DNA from: Planctomycetota bacterium
GTDB taxonomy: Bacteria > Planctomycetota > PLA2 > JAEUHO01
Assembly (NCBI GenBank): GCA_024639415.1
Contig: JAHEIK010000318.1
Span: 1 to 5,012 of the forward strand
DNA: 5,012 bases
Direction of reading: 5' to 3'
Shown here: one piece after another, positions 1 to 5,012 of the stretch
Layout of the letters: every line of letters starts with the position of its first letter
Position numbering within the stretch: the stretch's first letter is position 1
Program-made: the position numbers and the translations under genes
Notes under the pieces: generated by a model
The model's database searches: none
What the model saw: only the letters and a program-made list of their open reading frames with translations
Told to the model about the DNA's origin: nothing

Positions 1-357
1 GGGAGCCAGGATGCCGTCGACCTGCCGAGGATTCGGGCGCCACACCAACTGCATGGTCTCGCCCAGCGTGCGCGCAAGGCTGTCCACGCCCGTGACGCGG
101 GAGAAGATCGGACTCGTGCTCGTCCAGTTGTCGTCGAAGCCGTCCAGCGTCGTCAGGTCCGCGTCGCGCAGGGCGTTGGCGACGGCATCGAGATTGCGCC
201 GATGGTCCTCGGCGGCTCGCAAGCGCACACGGTTGCTCTTGACCTGACTGTCCCCGGACGTCAGCACCTGGGACGCGCCGGCGAAGATGAGGAGCAGGAT
301 GCCCGTCCCCAGGGTGATCTCGAGCAGGGTGTAGCCGCGCTGCGCCTGCGGACTCAT
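1..357 (-). CDS. Type IV prepilin / pseudopilin, PilW- or GspJ-like, partial (C-terminal part beyond the left edge)
   Basis: The frame is open from an ATG at 357 to the left edge, giving 119 residues with no stop. The N-terminus is a textbook class III (prepilin) signal: a short leader MSPQAQRG, then Y-T-L-L-E, so cleavage and N-methylation by a prepilin peptidase are expected after Gly8, with the conserved Glu at +5 (residue 13). A hydrophobic helix follows (about residues 14-32, ITLGTGILLLIFAGASQVL), then a polar stretch rich in Arg and Asp. The start is well supported: it overlaps the upstream stop in an ATGA arrangement and is preceded by GAGG with a 6-nt spacer. The protein should be a minor pilin or pseudopilin of a type IV pilus or type II secretion-like fibre, inserted in the inner membrane before assembly. 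PilW versus GspJ cannot be decided without the C-terminal domain. Confidence 0.88.
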   Translation of the reverse strand, partial: MSPQAQRGYTLLEITLGTGILLLIFAGASQVLTSGDSQVKSNRVRLRAAEDHRRNLDAVANALRDADLTTLDGFDDNWTSTSPIFSRVTGVDSLARTLGETMQLVWRPNPRQVDGILAP

Positions 358-968
358 CGTTCACCTCGCAGGCCGGTCGAGAGACGCATCTGACGCGCGC
401 TCTCCCCATTCGGCGTCCAGCGCACCGTCACGATGACCGGCAGCGCCACGTAGTCCTCGTCGCGGGCCTCGTCGTCGATCTTCCCGTCGCCGTTGAGATC
501 GGCAGGCAGACCGAACTCCGGCGCAGTGACATCCTCCCGCAGGACCTTGATGCCTTCCTCGTCGGGAGCGTGCGGTACGTCCACCAACAGGACGAGGGAC
601 TCCAGGGTCCGCGGCACGACCATGTCCGGGTAGTACTCAGCCGGAGGAAAGCCGAGCCGCCCGTCGTCCAGCCGCTCGCCACTGAGGCCTGCCACGGACG
701 ACTGGATCTGGAGCGCGCGCACGCGCTCGTAGAGCGTGGACCACTCGGGGTCTCCGCGCATGCGCTCGAGGAACTCGCGTGCCACTTGATGCACCTGTGT
801 GCGTGAGGCCGCGTCCTCGGCCAGCCGCTGATGGCTGAGCGTGGTCGAGATGTAGCCCAGCATCGCCATGGCGAGGATGGACACGCCGATCAACGACTCG
901 ATCAAGCCAAACCCGGCCTCCGGGCGAGGCGCACGGGGTGCGGTACGGACCGGTAGCGGCAAGTCCAT
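354..968 (-). CDS. Type IV prepilin / pseudopilin, PilV-like, with an EF-hand-like loop
   Basis: This 204-residue protein has a prepilin signal: a basic, proline-rich leader of 19 residues ending in EAG, then F-G-L-I-E. Cleavage is expected after Gly19, with Glu at +5 (residue 24). The following hydrophobic helix (about 25-41, SLIGVSILAMAMLGYIS) resembles PilV/GspI-type minor pilins. The globular part contains D-L-N-G-D-G-K-I-D-D-E-A at about 157-168, whose spacing matches a calcium-binding EF-hand or dockerin-type loop, although position 12 is Ala. It ends with a beta-strand-like segment (VIVTVRWT). I chose the ATG at 968. An in-frame TTG at 1010 would lengthen the leader to 33 residues with no better ribosome site; AGGGG lies somewhat far upstream of 968, so the start is less certain than the family. 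Its stop overlaps the next prepilin start by four bases. Its probable role is a minor subunit that primes or caps a pilus-like fibre. Confidence 0.85.
   Translation of the reverse strand: MDLPLPVRTAPRAPRPEAGFGLIESLIGVSILAMAMLGYISTTLSHQRLAEDAASRTQVHQVAREFLERMRGDPEWSTLYERVRALQIQSSVAGLSGERLDDGRLGFPPAEYYPDMVVPRTLESLVLLVDVPHAPDEEGIKVLREDVTAPEFGLPADLNGDGKIDDEARDEDYVALPVIVTVRWTPNGESARQMRLSTGLRGER
361..367 (-). promoter_or_regulatory. Shine-Dalgarno site for the second prepilin gene
   Basis: Read on the minus strand the sequence is GAGGTGA, with six bases between GAGG and the ATG at 357. It lies inside the last codons of the upstream prepilin gene and fixes the start of the downstream one, supporting coupled translation. 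Confidence 0.7.
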
Positions 969-1049
969 CGTGCGCCTATCGACCACCCCTTGCGGAGGAT
1001 GTGAGGACAATCCAAAAATTCTCGAATTGGGCCTACGGCCGCGCTTCGC
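969..1049 (-). promoter_or_regulatory. Gap between HEAT-repeat and prepilin genes with an AT-rich patch; promoter or weak terminator possible
   Basis: This 81-nt gap holds a conspicuous AT-rich stretch (about 1009-1028) in otherwise GC-rich DNA. On the minus strand it reads as a short inverted repeat AATTC-GA-GAATT running directly into T residues, just downstream of a GGCC-GTA-GGCC stem. It could be a weak intrinsic terminator for the HEAT-repeat gene or an AT-rich promoter element for the prepilin genes. I see no convincing -35/-10 pair, so the role is open. Confidence 0.25.
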
Positions 1050-2006
1050 CTACGAGTCGCCCTCGACCACGAGGGCGCCCAACCGCTTCAGTGCTGCGTC
1101 CGCAGCCTTCCGGACGGCCAAGATCGATCCGTCCCTCCGGCGTACGACATGGAGCTTCGGCACGAGGTCCGCGAGCAGCAGCTCGCGGGCCAGGTCGCAG
1201 GCTACGACCTTGAGGTCCGCCCCGCCGCGATCGAGCCACGCCTCCAGCGTGCGCTCGGTCCCCGGTAGGTCGGTCCACGCATGGCGGCGCAGGAGGCTCC
1301 GGTCCGCGCGTGACGCAGGCGAGGCCGGATCCGCCGCGACGCGCTTGAACGCAGCCGGCAGGCTCTTCTCGACGCGCCGGACCTGACGCGACCACCAGGC
1401 TTCCCAGCGCGAAGCCACAGGCGGCAGTTTCTCGCCGCTCAGGCGCCTCAGGGCTGCGAACGCGACCTGCCGCAGGCGCGGGTCATCCCTCGCCGCCGCA
1501 TCCAGCAGGAACGGGACATCGCGGCCGTCGCCCAGGTGGCCGAGGGCCGCGCAGGTCGCGCGGCGCAGGCCCTTGTCGTGCGTCGTCCGCGCTGCGCGAA
1601 TGCACGTGAGCAGCCGCGCCGAGCGCAGGCCGACGCGCTGCGCCACTTCCAGGGCGCGCAGCCGTAGATCCGCTCCGCGGTAGTCGTAGAGATCGGCGAG
1701 GCCGTCCGCAGCCGCCGCTCCGCCCGCATGCCCTAGCGCCACGAGAAGGTCGAGCGCCTGCTGCGGAGCCTCGGGCGTGAGCGCCTCCAGCGCCTTGCGC
1801 AGACGCTCCGGGTGTGCGGGGGTTCCGATCGCCGCTACGTACGTGCGAACACCCTCGCTCGACGGCTGCAGCGTGTCCGCATGCGCCACCGGCGCGGAGG
1901 CGCCGACCACCAACAGCAGGAGCGCCACGAGGCGCAGCCCGGCATGGGCGCACGGCGCGCGCCGTCGGCGTGTGTCGTACGTGGCGTTGGGGACGCTCCA
2001 AGTCAT
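1050..2006 (-). CDS. Exported HEAT-repeat protein
   Basis: The 318-residue product begins with a long Sec-type signal peptide: basic RRRR at 13-16, hydrophobic core about 24-37, and AHA at 41-43 with cleavage probably before Asp44. The mature part is Leu/Ala/Arg-rich and organised as paired helices typical of HEAT or PBS-lyase-like repeats: about 83-105 (QALDLLVALGHAGG...), 113-137, 144-170 (RRATCAALGHLGDGRDVPFL) and 172-190 (RLRQVAFAALRRLSG). A W-x-x-W-W motif follows at 201-205, an arrangement I recall after HEAT repeats in planctomycete proteins. A second helical array lies at about 264-312. Such folds are scaffolds for protein contacts, so no enzymatic role is claimed. The ATG at 2006 was chosen over an upstream TTG at 2234 because the signal peptide follows it and GGAGGGG precedes it. 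It is transcribed away from the DUF4139-like pair and lies 81 nt before the prepilins. Confidence 0.85.
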   Translation of the reverse strand: MTWSVPNATYDTRRRRAPCAHAGLRLVALLLLVVGASAPVAHADTLQPSSEGVRTYVAAIGTPAHPERLRKALEALTPEAPQQALDLLVALGHAGGAAAADGLADLYDYRGADLRLRALEVAQRVGLRSARLLTCIRAARTTHDKGLRRATCAALGHLGDGRDVPFLLDAAARDDPRLRQVAFAALRRLSGEKLPPVASRWEAWWSRQVRRVEKSLPAAFKRVAADPASPASRADRSLLRRHAWTDLPGTERTLEAWLDRGGADLKVVACDLARELLLADLVPKLHVVRRRDGSILAVRKAADAALKRLGALVVEGDS

Positions 2007-2017
2007 CCGGCAGCGGG

Positions 2018-2024
2018 CCCCTCC
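2018..2024 (-). promoter_or_regulatory. Shine-Dalgarno site deciding the start of the HEAT-repeat gene
   Basis: On the minus strand this reads GGAGGGG, with 11 bases to the ATG at 2006. The spacing is slightly long but it is the best purine tract near any candidate start, and it supports 2006 over the far-upstream TTG. Confidence 0.5.
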
Positions 2025-2112
2025 GGTGAGCCCACCGCCCCATCGGACGGATGCTCCGCCGGATTGAGTCAAAGCCCGAAGTCCAGCCGGCTCGATCGCA
2101 TTCGGACGATTA

Positions 2113-2174
2113 CCGGTGGGTGCAAAACCTCTGCAAGGAAGCCCGCGATCGACACCCACGCGCTGATCCACCGG
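2113..2174. repeat. Two mutually exclusive inverted-repeat pairings
   Basis: CCGGTGG at 2113-2119 is perfectly complementary to CCACCGG at 2168-2174. The overlapping GTGGGTG at 2116-2122 is perfectly complementary to CACCCAC at 2153-2159. Both pairings need bases 2116-2119, so only one can form at a time. The sequence between them matches no riboswitch class I recognise. Confidence 0.4.
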
Positions 2175-2177
2175 GAA

Positions 2178-2191
2178 CCGTGCGCGCACGG
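2178..2191. repeat. 14-bp perfect palindrome, candidate operator
   Basis: The sequence CCGTGCGCGCACGG is a perfect palindrome with no central gap. It sits 56-69 nt upstream of the first rightward ATG and about 172 nt upstream of the leftward ATG. A dimeric repressor or activator site is the natural reading. It could also be chance in GC-rich DNA. Confidence 0.4.
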
Positions 2192-2213
2192 CGTTGTCTG
2201 AGTGCGCGAACGC

Positions 2214-2229
2214 GAAGCCGTTTGGCTTC
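2214..2229. repeat. Perfect 6-bp hairpin in the putative leader of the first DUF4139-like gene
   Basis: GAAGCC-GTTT-GGCTTC forms a 6-bp stem with a 4-nt loop, ending 17 nt before the ATG at 2247. It is not followed by a T-run, so it does not look like an intrinsic terminator. It could be a leader-RNA structure or part of a protein-binding site. Confidence 0.4.
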
Positions 2230-2246
2230 CTCAACCCGGTGACATC

Positions 2247-3497
2247 ATGAAACGACTGCTAGGCGCACTCTCCCTCCTCGCTCTCGGGCTGGCCCTCGCC
2301 CCCACCACGGCGCACGCCCGCATCAAGCTGGCGGCCCAGCCGGATCGGCAGCGGGTCGAGATCCAACTCGATCACGGCCGCTACACGCTGGTCGAGGAAG
2401 AGCGCATCGTGCCGCTGCTCGCTTCCAGCGCGGCGCGTGGCAACAATAGAATCGACTTCAGCTGGGCGAACACGCAGATCGACAAGCGCTCGATCCAGTT
2501 CCGCCCGCTCGCCGTGCGCGAGAACGGCCGCTTCCGGCCGCTGCGGGAGGTCGACGGCAAGCCCGAGATCGCCGTCATCAACGTGGCGTACCCGCCGAAC
2601 GAGAACGCGCTCGTCTGGGAGGTCTACGCCCGCAAGGGCTGCGCGCTGAAGGTGCGCGTGAGCTACCTGATCGCGAACTTGAATCGCACGTTCGCCTACC
2701 GCGCGCTCGCCAACCGGGATGAGACGCACCTCACGCTGAAGAAGTACCTGCAGCTACGCAACTACTCGGGCGAGGCCTTCGGCGAGGCGGGCATCTGGGC
2801 GGGCTTCGGGCCCAAGTTCGTCAAGAGCGTGGGGCAGCAGACGGACATCAAGGTGCTGCTCGAGCAGTTCGCGCAGGTGCCGATCAAGAAGACCTACACC
2901 TTCGACTGGTTCCAGCACGGCGCGCTGAACGCGGACAAGCCGCACGCCTCGCGTGTGCTGATGCACTACGAGCTCGTCAACGACGAGCAGCACGGCCTCG
3001 GCACCTTCCCGCTGCAGCCGGGCAAGGCGCGCATCTTCATCAGCGACGGCCGCGGCGGCGAGGCCTTCCTCGGCGAGGACTGGGCGCGCTTCACGCCGCT
3101 GGACGACCGCATGCGGCTCTACCTGGGTGAAGCGCGCGACGTCGTCTGCACGCGCATCGTGCAGGACAACAAGCGCCACATGGGCCAGGGCAACCTGTTC
3201 GACCAGGAGCTCTGGCTGCGCTTCGAGGTCGAGAACTACAAGGACAAGGCCGTCACGCTCGACGTCGTCGAGCAGATCAACGCCCTGGCCGCGCAGTACG
3301 GCGCGAAGGCTCCGGGCGACGCCGAGTGGGTGCTGGGCAAGGACACGACCGCAGGCCTGAACATCACGACGGCCAAGGGCCGGGCGCTGCCGGTGCTGCA
3401 CGTGGCCGCGCCCGCACGTCCAAAGGACCCGGCCGCCAAGGTCGAGAAGGTGACCGTCACCCTCCACGTCCGCATCAAGAACCTCTGGAAGCGATAG
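2247..3497 (+). CDS. Exported DUF4139-like protein, first paralogue
   Basis: This 416-residue protein has a clear Sec signal peptide (MKR, hydrophobic core 4-18, cleavage probably after AHA at 22-24) and no other membrane segment, so it should be periplasmic or secreted. The N-terminal part carries FSWANTQIDKRSIQFRPL at 71-88, matching the 'ID-x-x-S-v-x-f' motif of DUF4139/MuiA-like proteins, then a beta-rich region with LVWEVYARK at 122-130. The core family signature follows: N245-DEQHGLGTFPLQPGKARIF to 264, then AFLGED at 273-278 and LYLGEARDV at 291-299. The DUF4139 assignment is from memory of the pattern; family function is unknown to me. The mature protein has exactly two cysteines (132 and 301). 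The start at 2247 is preferred to a GTG at 2202 because the signal peptide begins there, though no strong Shine-Dalgarno precedes it. The related next gene starts 12 nt downstream. Confidence 0.82.
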   Translation: MKRLLGALSLLALGLALAPTTAHARIKLAAQPDRQRVEIQLDHGRYTLVEEERIVPLLASSAARGNNRIDFSWANTQIDKRSIQFRPLAVRENGRFRPLREVDGKPEIAVINVAYPPNENALVWEVYARKGCALKVRVSYLIANLNRTFAYRALANRDETHLTLKKYLQLRNYSGEAFGEAGIWAGFGPKFVKSVGQQTDIKVLLEQFAQVPIKKTYTFDWFQHGALNADKPHASRVLMHYELVNDEQHGLGTFPLQPGKARIFISDGRGGEAFLGEDWARFTPLDDRMRLYLGEARDVVCTRIVQDNKRHMGQGNLFDQELWLRFEVENYKDKAVTLDVVEQINALAAQYGAKAPGDAEWVLGKDTTAGLNITTAKGRALPVLHVAAPARPKDPAAKVEKVTVTLHVRIKNLWKR

Positions 3498-3501
3498 GAA
3501 G
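3496..3501 (+). promoter_or_regulatory. Shine-Dalgarno site overlapping the upstream stop codon
   Basis: AGGAAG begins inside the TAG stop of the first paralogue and lies 8 nt before the ATG at 3510. It rules against the GTG at 3501, which it abuts, and points to translational coupling of the two paralogues. Confidence 0.65.
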
Positions 3502-3509
3502 TGACTGCC

Positions 3510-4838
3510 ATGACTCGCCACCTCTGTCTGATTCTGGCCGCCGTCCTCCTGCTCAGCGGGAACGCGCGCGCCGACAACGTCGACCTCGTTACGCTGCCCA
3601 GCCGCGAAGGCGTGCAGCTGACGATCTACAACTCCGCCGACCTGACCTTCGTGAAGGAGCGGCGCCACCTGACGCTCAAGCGCGGGATGAACACGATCCA
3701 GTTCTCATGGGCGAACACGCTGATCGATCCGAGCAGCGTGGACTTCCGTCCGCTCGAGCACGCCGACAAGGTCGAGGTCGCCGACACGGTCTTCCCCGGC
3801 CAGAAGCCGCAGTTCCTCGTGTGGCACATCGAGTCGCGCTACGAGGGGCAGTTGCTCGTCGAGGTCAGCTACTTCACGAGTGGCTTGTCGTGGCAGATGG
3901 ACTATGTCGGCACGGTCGATCCCGAGGAGGAGCGCATGGACCTGCGCGGCCACGTGCGCGTGGTCAACCGCTCGGGCGAGGAGTACGAGAACGCCGAGAT
4001 CCGGCTGATCGTCGGCACCATCAACCTCGTCGAGAAGATCGCCGACCTCGCGCGCCGCCGGGGCATCCCCCGGCCCCAGCCCGGCTCGCCCGTGGCGCTG
4101 CGGCTGAGGCGGGATGGCGCAAAGGCCGCCTTCGACCAGGCTGCGATGGCCGAGGGGCTCCGCGCCCAGGGCAAGAGCGTCGTGAAGGAGGGCTTCAGCG
4201 AGTACTTCATGTTCTCGGTGGAGGGCACCGAGACGATCGGCAACGGCTGGTCCAAGCGCATGCAGGCCGTGCACGCCAAGGACACCTCGTTCGACATCGT
4301 GTACCGCATGCGTGCCCACCAGTACGGCGCGCGGCCGGTGCGCTTCTTCGTGTGGCGCAACGACGAAGAGCACGAGCTTGGTGACGCGCCGCTGCCCAAC
4401 GGGCGCATCCGGCTGTTCCGCGAGAACGGGCGCGAGGGCCTCAGCTACCTCGGCGACCAGCTTCTGCGCTACGTGCCGATCAAGGCGCCGATCGAGGTGA
4501 ACGTCGGAACCGACGACCTCGTGGTGTACGAGTCGCTGCGCCAGGGCACGGAGCGCTTCAACTTCAGCTTCCGCCACGGCCGCGTGGTGGGCTGGGACAC
4601 CAAGACGCGCTGGGTCGACCAGGTGCGCAACTACCGCGGTAAGCCGATCCACTTCGAGTTGCGCCGGCGCTGGAGCGGCCACGTGGACTACACGAGCCCC
4701 CAGGAGACCTCGACGTTCGACCACCAGACGATCCAGGCGGCGTTCACCGTCGCCCCGCGCGGCAGGGCGCTCTACCGGGCCACGGTCGTGCAGCACGAGG
4801 GTCACAACGCACGGCAGAACCGCATCGATCTGCGCTGA
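3510..4838 (+). CDS. Exported DUF4139-like protein, second paralogue
   Basis: This 442-residue protein starts with a Sec signal peptide (MTRH, hydrophobic core 5-16, cleavage probably after ARA at 19-21). The mature N-terminus has IYNSADLTFVKERRHLTL at 39-56, close to the usual opening of DUF4139/MuiA proteins ('vYns.lalVkE.R'), followed by FSWANTLIDPSSVDFRPL at 65-82, which shares 12 of 18 positions with the first paralogue. LVWHIESR (103-110) and VEVSYFTSGLSWQMDY (117-132) continue the shared beta-rich core. The second signature is WRNDEEHELGDAPLPNGRI at 282-300, then SYLGDQLLRYVP (312-323) and VNVGTDDLV (330-338). It has a longer, Arg/Ala/Gln-rich linker at about 178-228 that the first paralogue lacks, and no cysteine after the signal peptide. 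It lacks the N-terminal coiled-coil region of full MuiA-type proteins. Function is unknown. The adjacent, coupled arrangement suggests an old tandem duplication whose products may act together. Confidence 0.85.
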   Translation: MTRHLCLILAAVLLLSGNARADNVDLVTLPSREGVQLTIYNSADLTFVKERRHLTLKRGMNTIQFSWANTLIDPSSVDFRPLEHADKVEVADTVFPGQKPQFLVWHIESRYEGQLLVEVSYFTSGLSWQMDYVGTVDPEEERMDLRGHVRVVNRSGEEYENAEIRLIVGTINLVEKIADLARRRGIPRPQPGSPVALRLRRDGAKAAFDQAAMAEGLRAQGKSVVKEGFSEYFMFSVEGTETIGNGWSKRMQAVHAKDTSFDIVYRMRAHQYGARPVRFFVWRNDEEHELGDAPLPNGRIRLFRENGREGLSYLGDQLLRYVPIKAPIEVNVGTDDLVVYESLRQGTERFNFSFRHGRVVGWDTKTRWVDQVRNYRGKPIHFELRRRWSGHVDYTSPQETSTFDHQTIQAAFTVAPRGRALYRATVVQHEGHNARQNRIDLR

Positions 4839-4872
4839 GCCCGTCGCGTATCCTCCAACGTGCTTCTGGCGT

Positions 4873-4877
4873 GGGGG
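4873..4877 (+). promoter_or_regulatory. Shine-Dalgarno-like site for the VOC gene
   Basis: A GGGGG run lies 6 nt before the ATG at 4884. It favours this start over the in-frame GTG at 4860, which would add eight residues ahead of the conserved domain opening. Confidence 0.45.
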
Positions 4878-4883
4878 CTCGAC

Positions 4884-5012
4884 ATGCAACTCGGACACAT
4901 CGAGATCTTCGTGCGGGATCTGGACGCGTCGCGCCGCTTCTACGTCGACGTGCTGGGGTGCGAGCACCACCACCCGCAGATGGAGCACGTCGCTTGGTTG
5001 ACGCTGGGTGAG
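4884..5012 (+). CDS. VOC-family (glyoxalase/bleomycin-resistance/dioxygenase fold) protein, N-terminal fragment
   Basis: The visible 43 residues begin MQLGHIEIFVRDLDASRRFY and continue VDVLGCEHHHPQMEHVAWLTLGE to the window edge without a stop. The pattern 'h-x-H-h-x-h-x-V-x-D-h-x-x-S-x-x-F-Y-x-x-h-L-G' is the first beta-alpha module of the vicinal-oxygen-chelate fold. His5 is at the position of the usual first metal ligand. Members include glyoxalase I, extradiol dioxygenases, fosfomycin or bleomycin resistance proteins and many uncharacterised enzymes; the fragment cannot separate them. No signal peptide is seen, so it is presumably cytoplasmic, unlike its upstream neighbours. It follows the second DUF4139-like gene by 45 nt on the same strand with no obvious terminator, so co-transcription is possible but not shown. 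Confidence 0.85.
   Translation, partial: MQLGHIEIFVRDLDASRRFYVDVLGCEHHHPQMEHVAWLTLGE

Larger units (their letters stand above)
2007..2246. promoter_or_regulatory. Divergent intergenic region controlling two transcription units
   Basis: This 240-nt stretch separates the start codons of the HEAT-repeat gene (left) and the first DUF4139-like gene (right), so promoters for both should lie here. A leftward -35-like TTGACT is present on the minus strand at 2072-2067, but the best -10-like partner downstream (TCCGAT, 2047-2042, spacer 19) is poor. No good rightward sigma-70 promoter is visible. The region carries several inverted repeats, listed separately. The ORFs that cross it (for example a leftward extension to 2234) lack start signals and overlap the divergent gene's leader, so I treat it as non-coding. 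Confidence 0.55.

Noticed and set aside
11..393. Plus-strand ORFs of 63-78 residues at the left edge
   Set aside because: They lie opposite the two prepilin genes, whose minus-strand readings carry unmistakable prepilin signals.
1483..2043. 186-residue minus-strand ORF overlapping the HEAT-repeat gene
   Set aside because: It is the same strand in a different frame; the translation is Arg/Gly/Ala low complexity, whereas the chosen frame shows a signal peptide and helical repeats.
2113..2174. Known riboswitch (cobalamin, glycine or cyclic-di-GMP type)
   Set aside because: Some paired segments and purine-rich pieces looked suggestive, but none of the conserved core motifs of these classes is present.
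2007..2234. N-terminal extension of the HEAT-repeat protein from a TTG at 2234
   Set aside because: It would place 76 residues before a standard signal peptide and run through the divergent leader with its palindrome; the ATG at 2006 has a good ribosome site.
2202..2246. GTG start at 2202 for the first DUF4139-like protein
   Set aside because: It would add 15 residues ahead of a typical signal peptide that begins with MKR at 2247. Not fully excluded because 2247 lacks a strong Shine-Dalgarno.
2754..3668. 304-residue minus-strand ORF spanning the junction of the two paralogues
   Set aside because: It overlaps both real genes and the coupled junction between them. The protein is a low-complexity Val/Leu/Arg/Asp sequence with no motif.
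3326..4384. 352-residue plus-strand ORF in another frame
   Set aside because: It overlaps the end of one paralogue and most of the other, and its Arg/Gly/Pro/Ala-rich translation is typical of an off-frame reading of GC-rich genes.
3705..4988. 427-residue ORF on the minus strand opposite the second DUF4139-like gene
   Set aside because: It is antisense to a gene with a signal peptide, family motifs and ribosome site. Its composition (Val, Ala, Arg, His, Leu rich, no recognisable domain) is the mirror of GC-biased codons.

Overview
The window is uniformly GC-rich with strong third-position GC bias, which is why long antisense and off-frame ORFs run across its real genes. It holds six protein-coding genes, the outer two cut by the window edges. 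The organism looks like a Gram-negative-type bacterium with type IV pilin or pseudopilin machinery. The HEAT-repeat protein with a W-x-x-W-W tail and the DUF4139-like secreted proteins resemble what is often seen in large Planctomycetota genomes. That taxonomic guess is inference, not proof. I see no tRNA, rRNA, CRISPR array, insertion sequence or phage gene.

Left half, minus strand (2006 down to 1): an exported HEAT-repeat protein (2006-1050), an 81-nt gap with an AT-rich patch, a PilV-like prepilin (968-354), and a second, PilW/GspJ-like prepilin whose start overlaps the previous stop (ATGA, 357-354) and which runs off the left edge. The second prepilin has no stop inside the window, but its start, Shine-Dalgarno sequence and prepilin motif are clear. 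The two prepilins look like part of a minor-pilin or pseudopilin operon.

Centre (2007-2246): a 240-nt divergent intergenic region that must carry the control signals for both transcription units. It contains a 14-bp perfect palindrome, a 6-bp hairpin 17 nt before the rightward start codon, and two mutually exclusive long-range pairings.

Right half, plus strand (2247 to 5012): two consecutive genes for exported paralogous proteins (416 and 442 aa) that match my memory of the DUF4139 (MuiA-like) family. They are 12 nt apart, and the ribosome-binding site of the second overlaps the stop codon of the first. After 45 nt comes the start of a vicinal-oxygen-chelate (glyoxalase-fold) protein, cut by the right edge.

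Three central proteins carry Sec-type signal peptides and the two left-hand ones are prepilins, so five of six products are predicted to leave the cytoplasm. The most unusual element is the tandem, diverged pair of secreted DUF4139-like proteins; their function cannot be read from the sequence.
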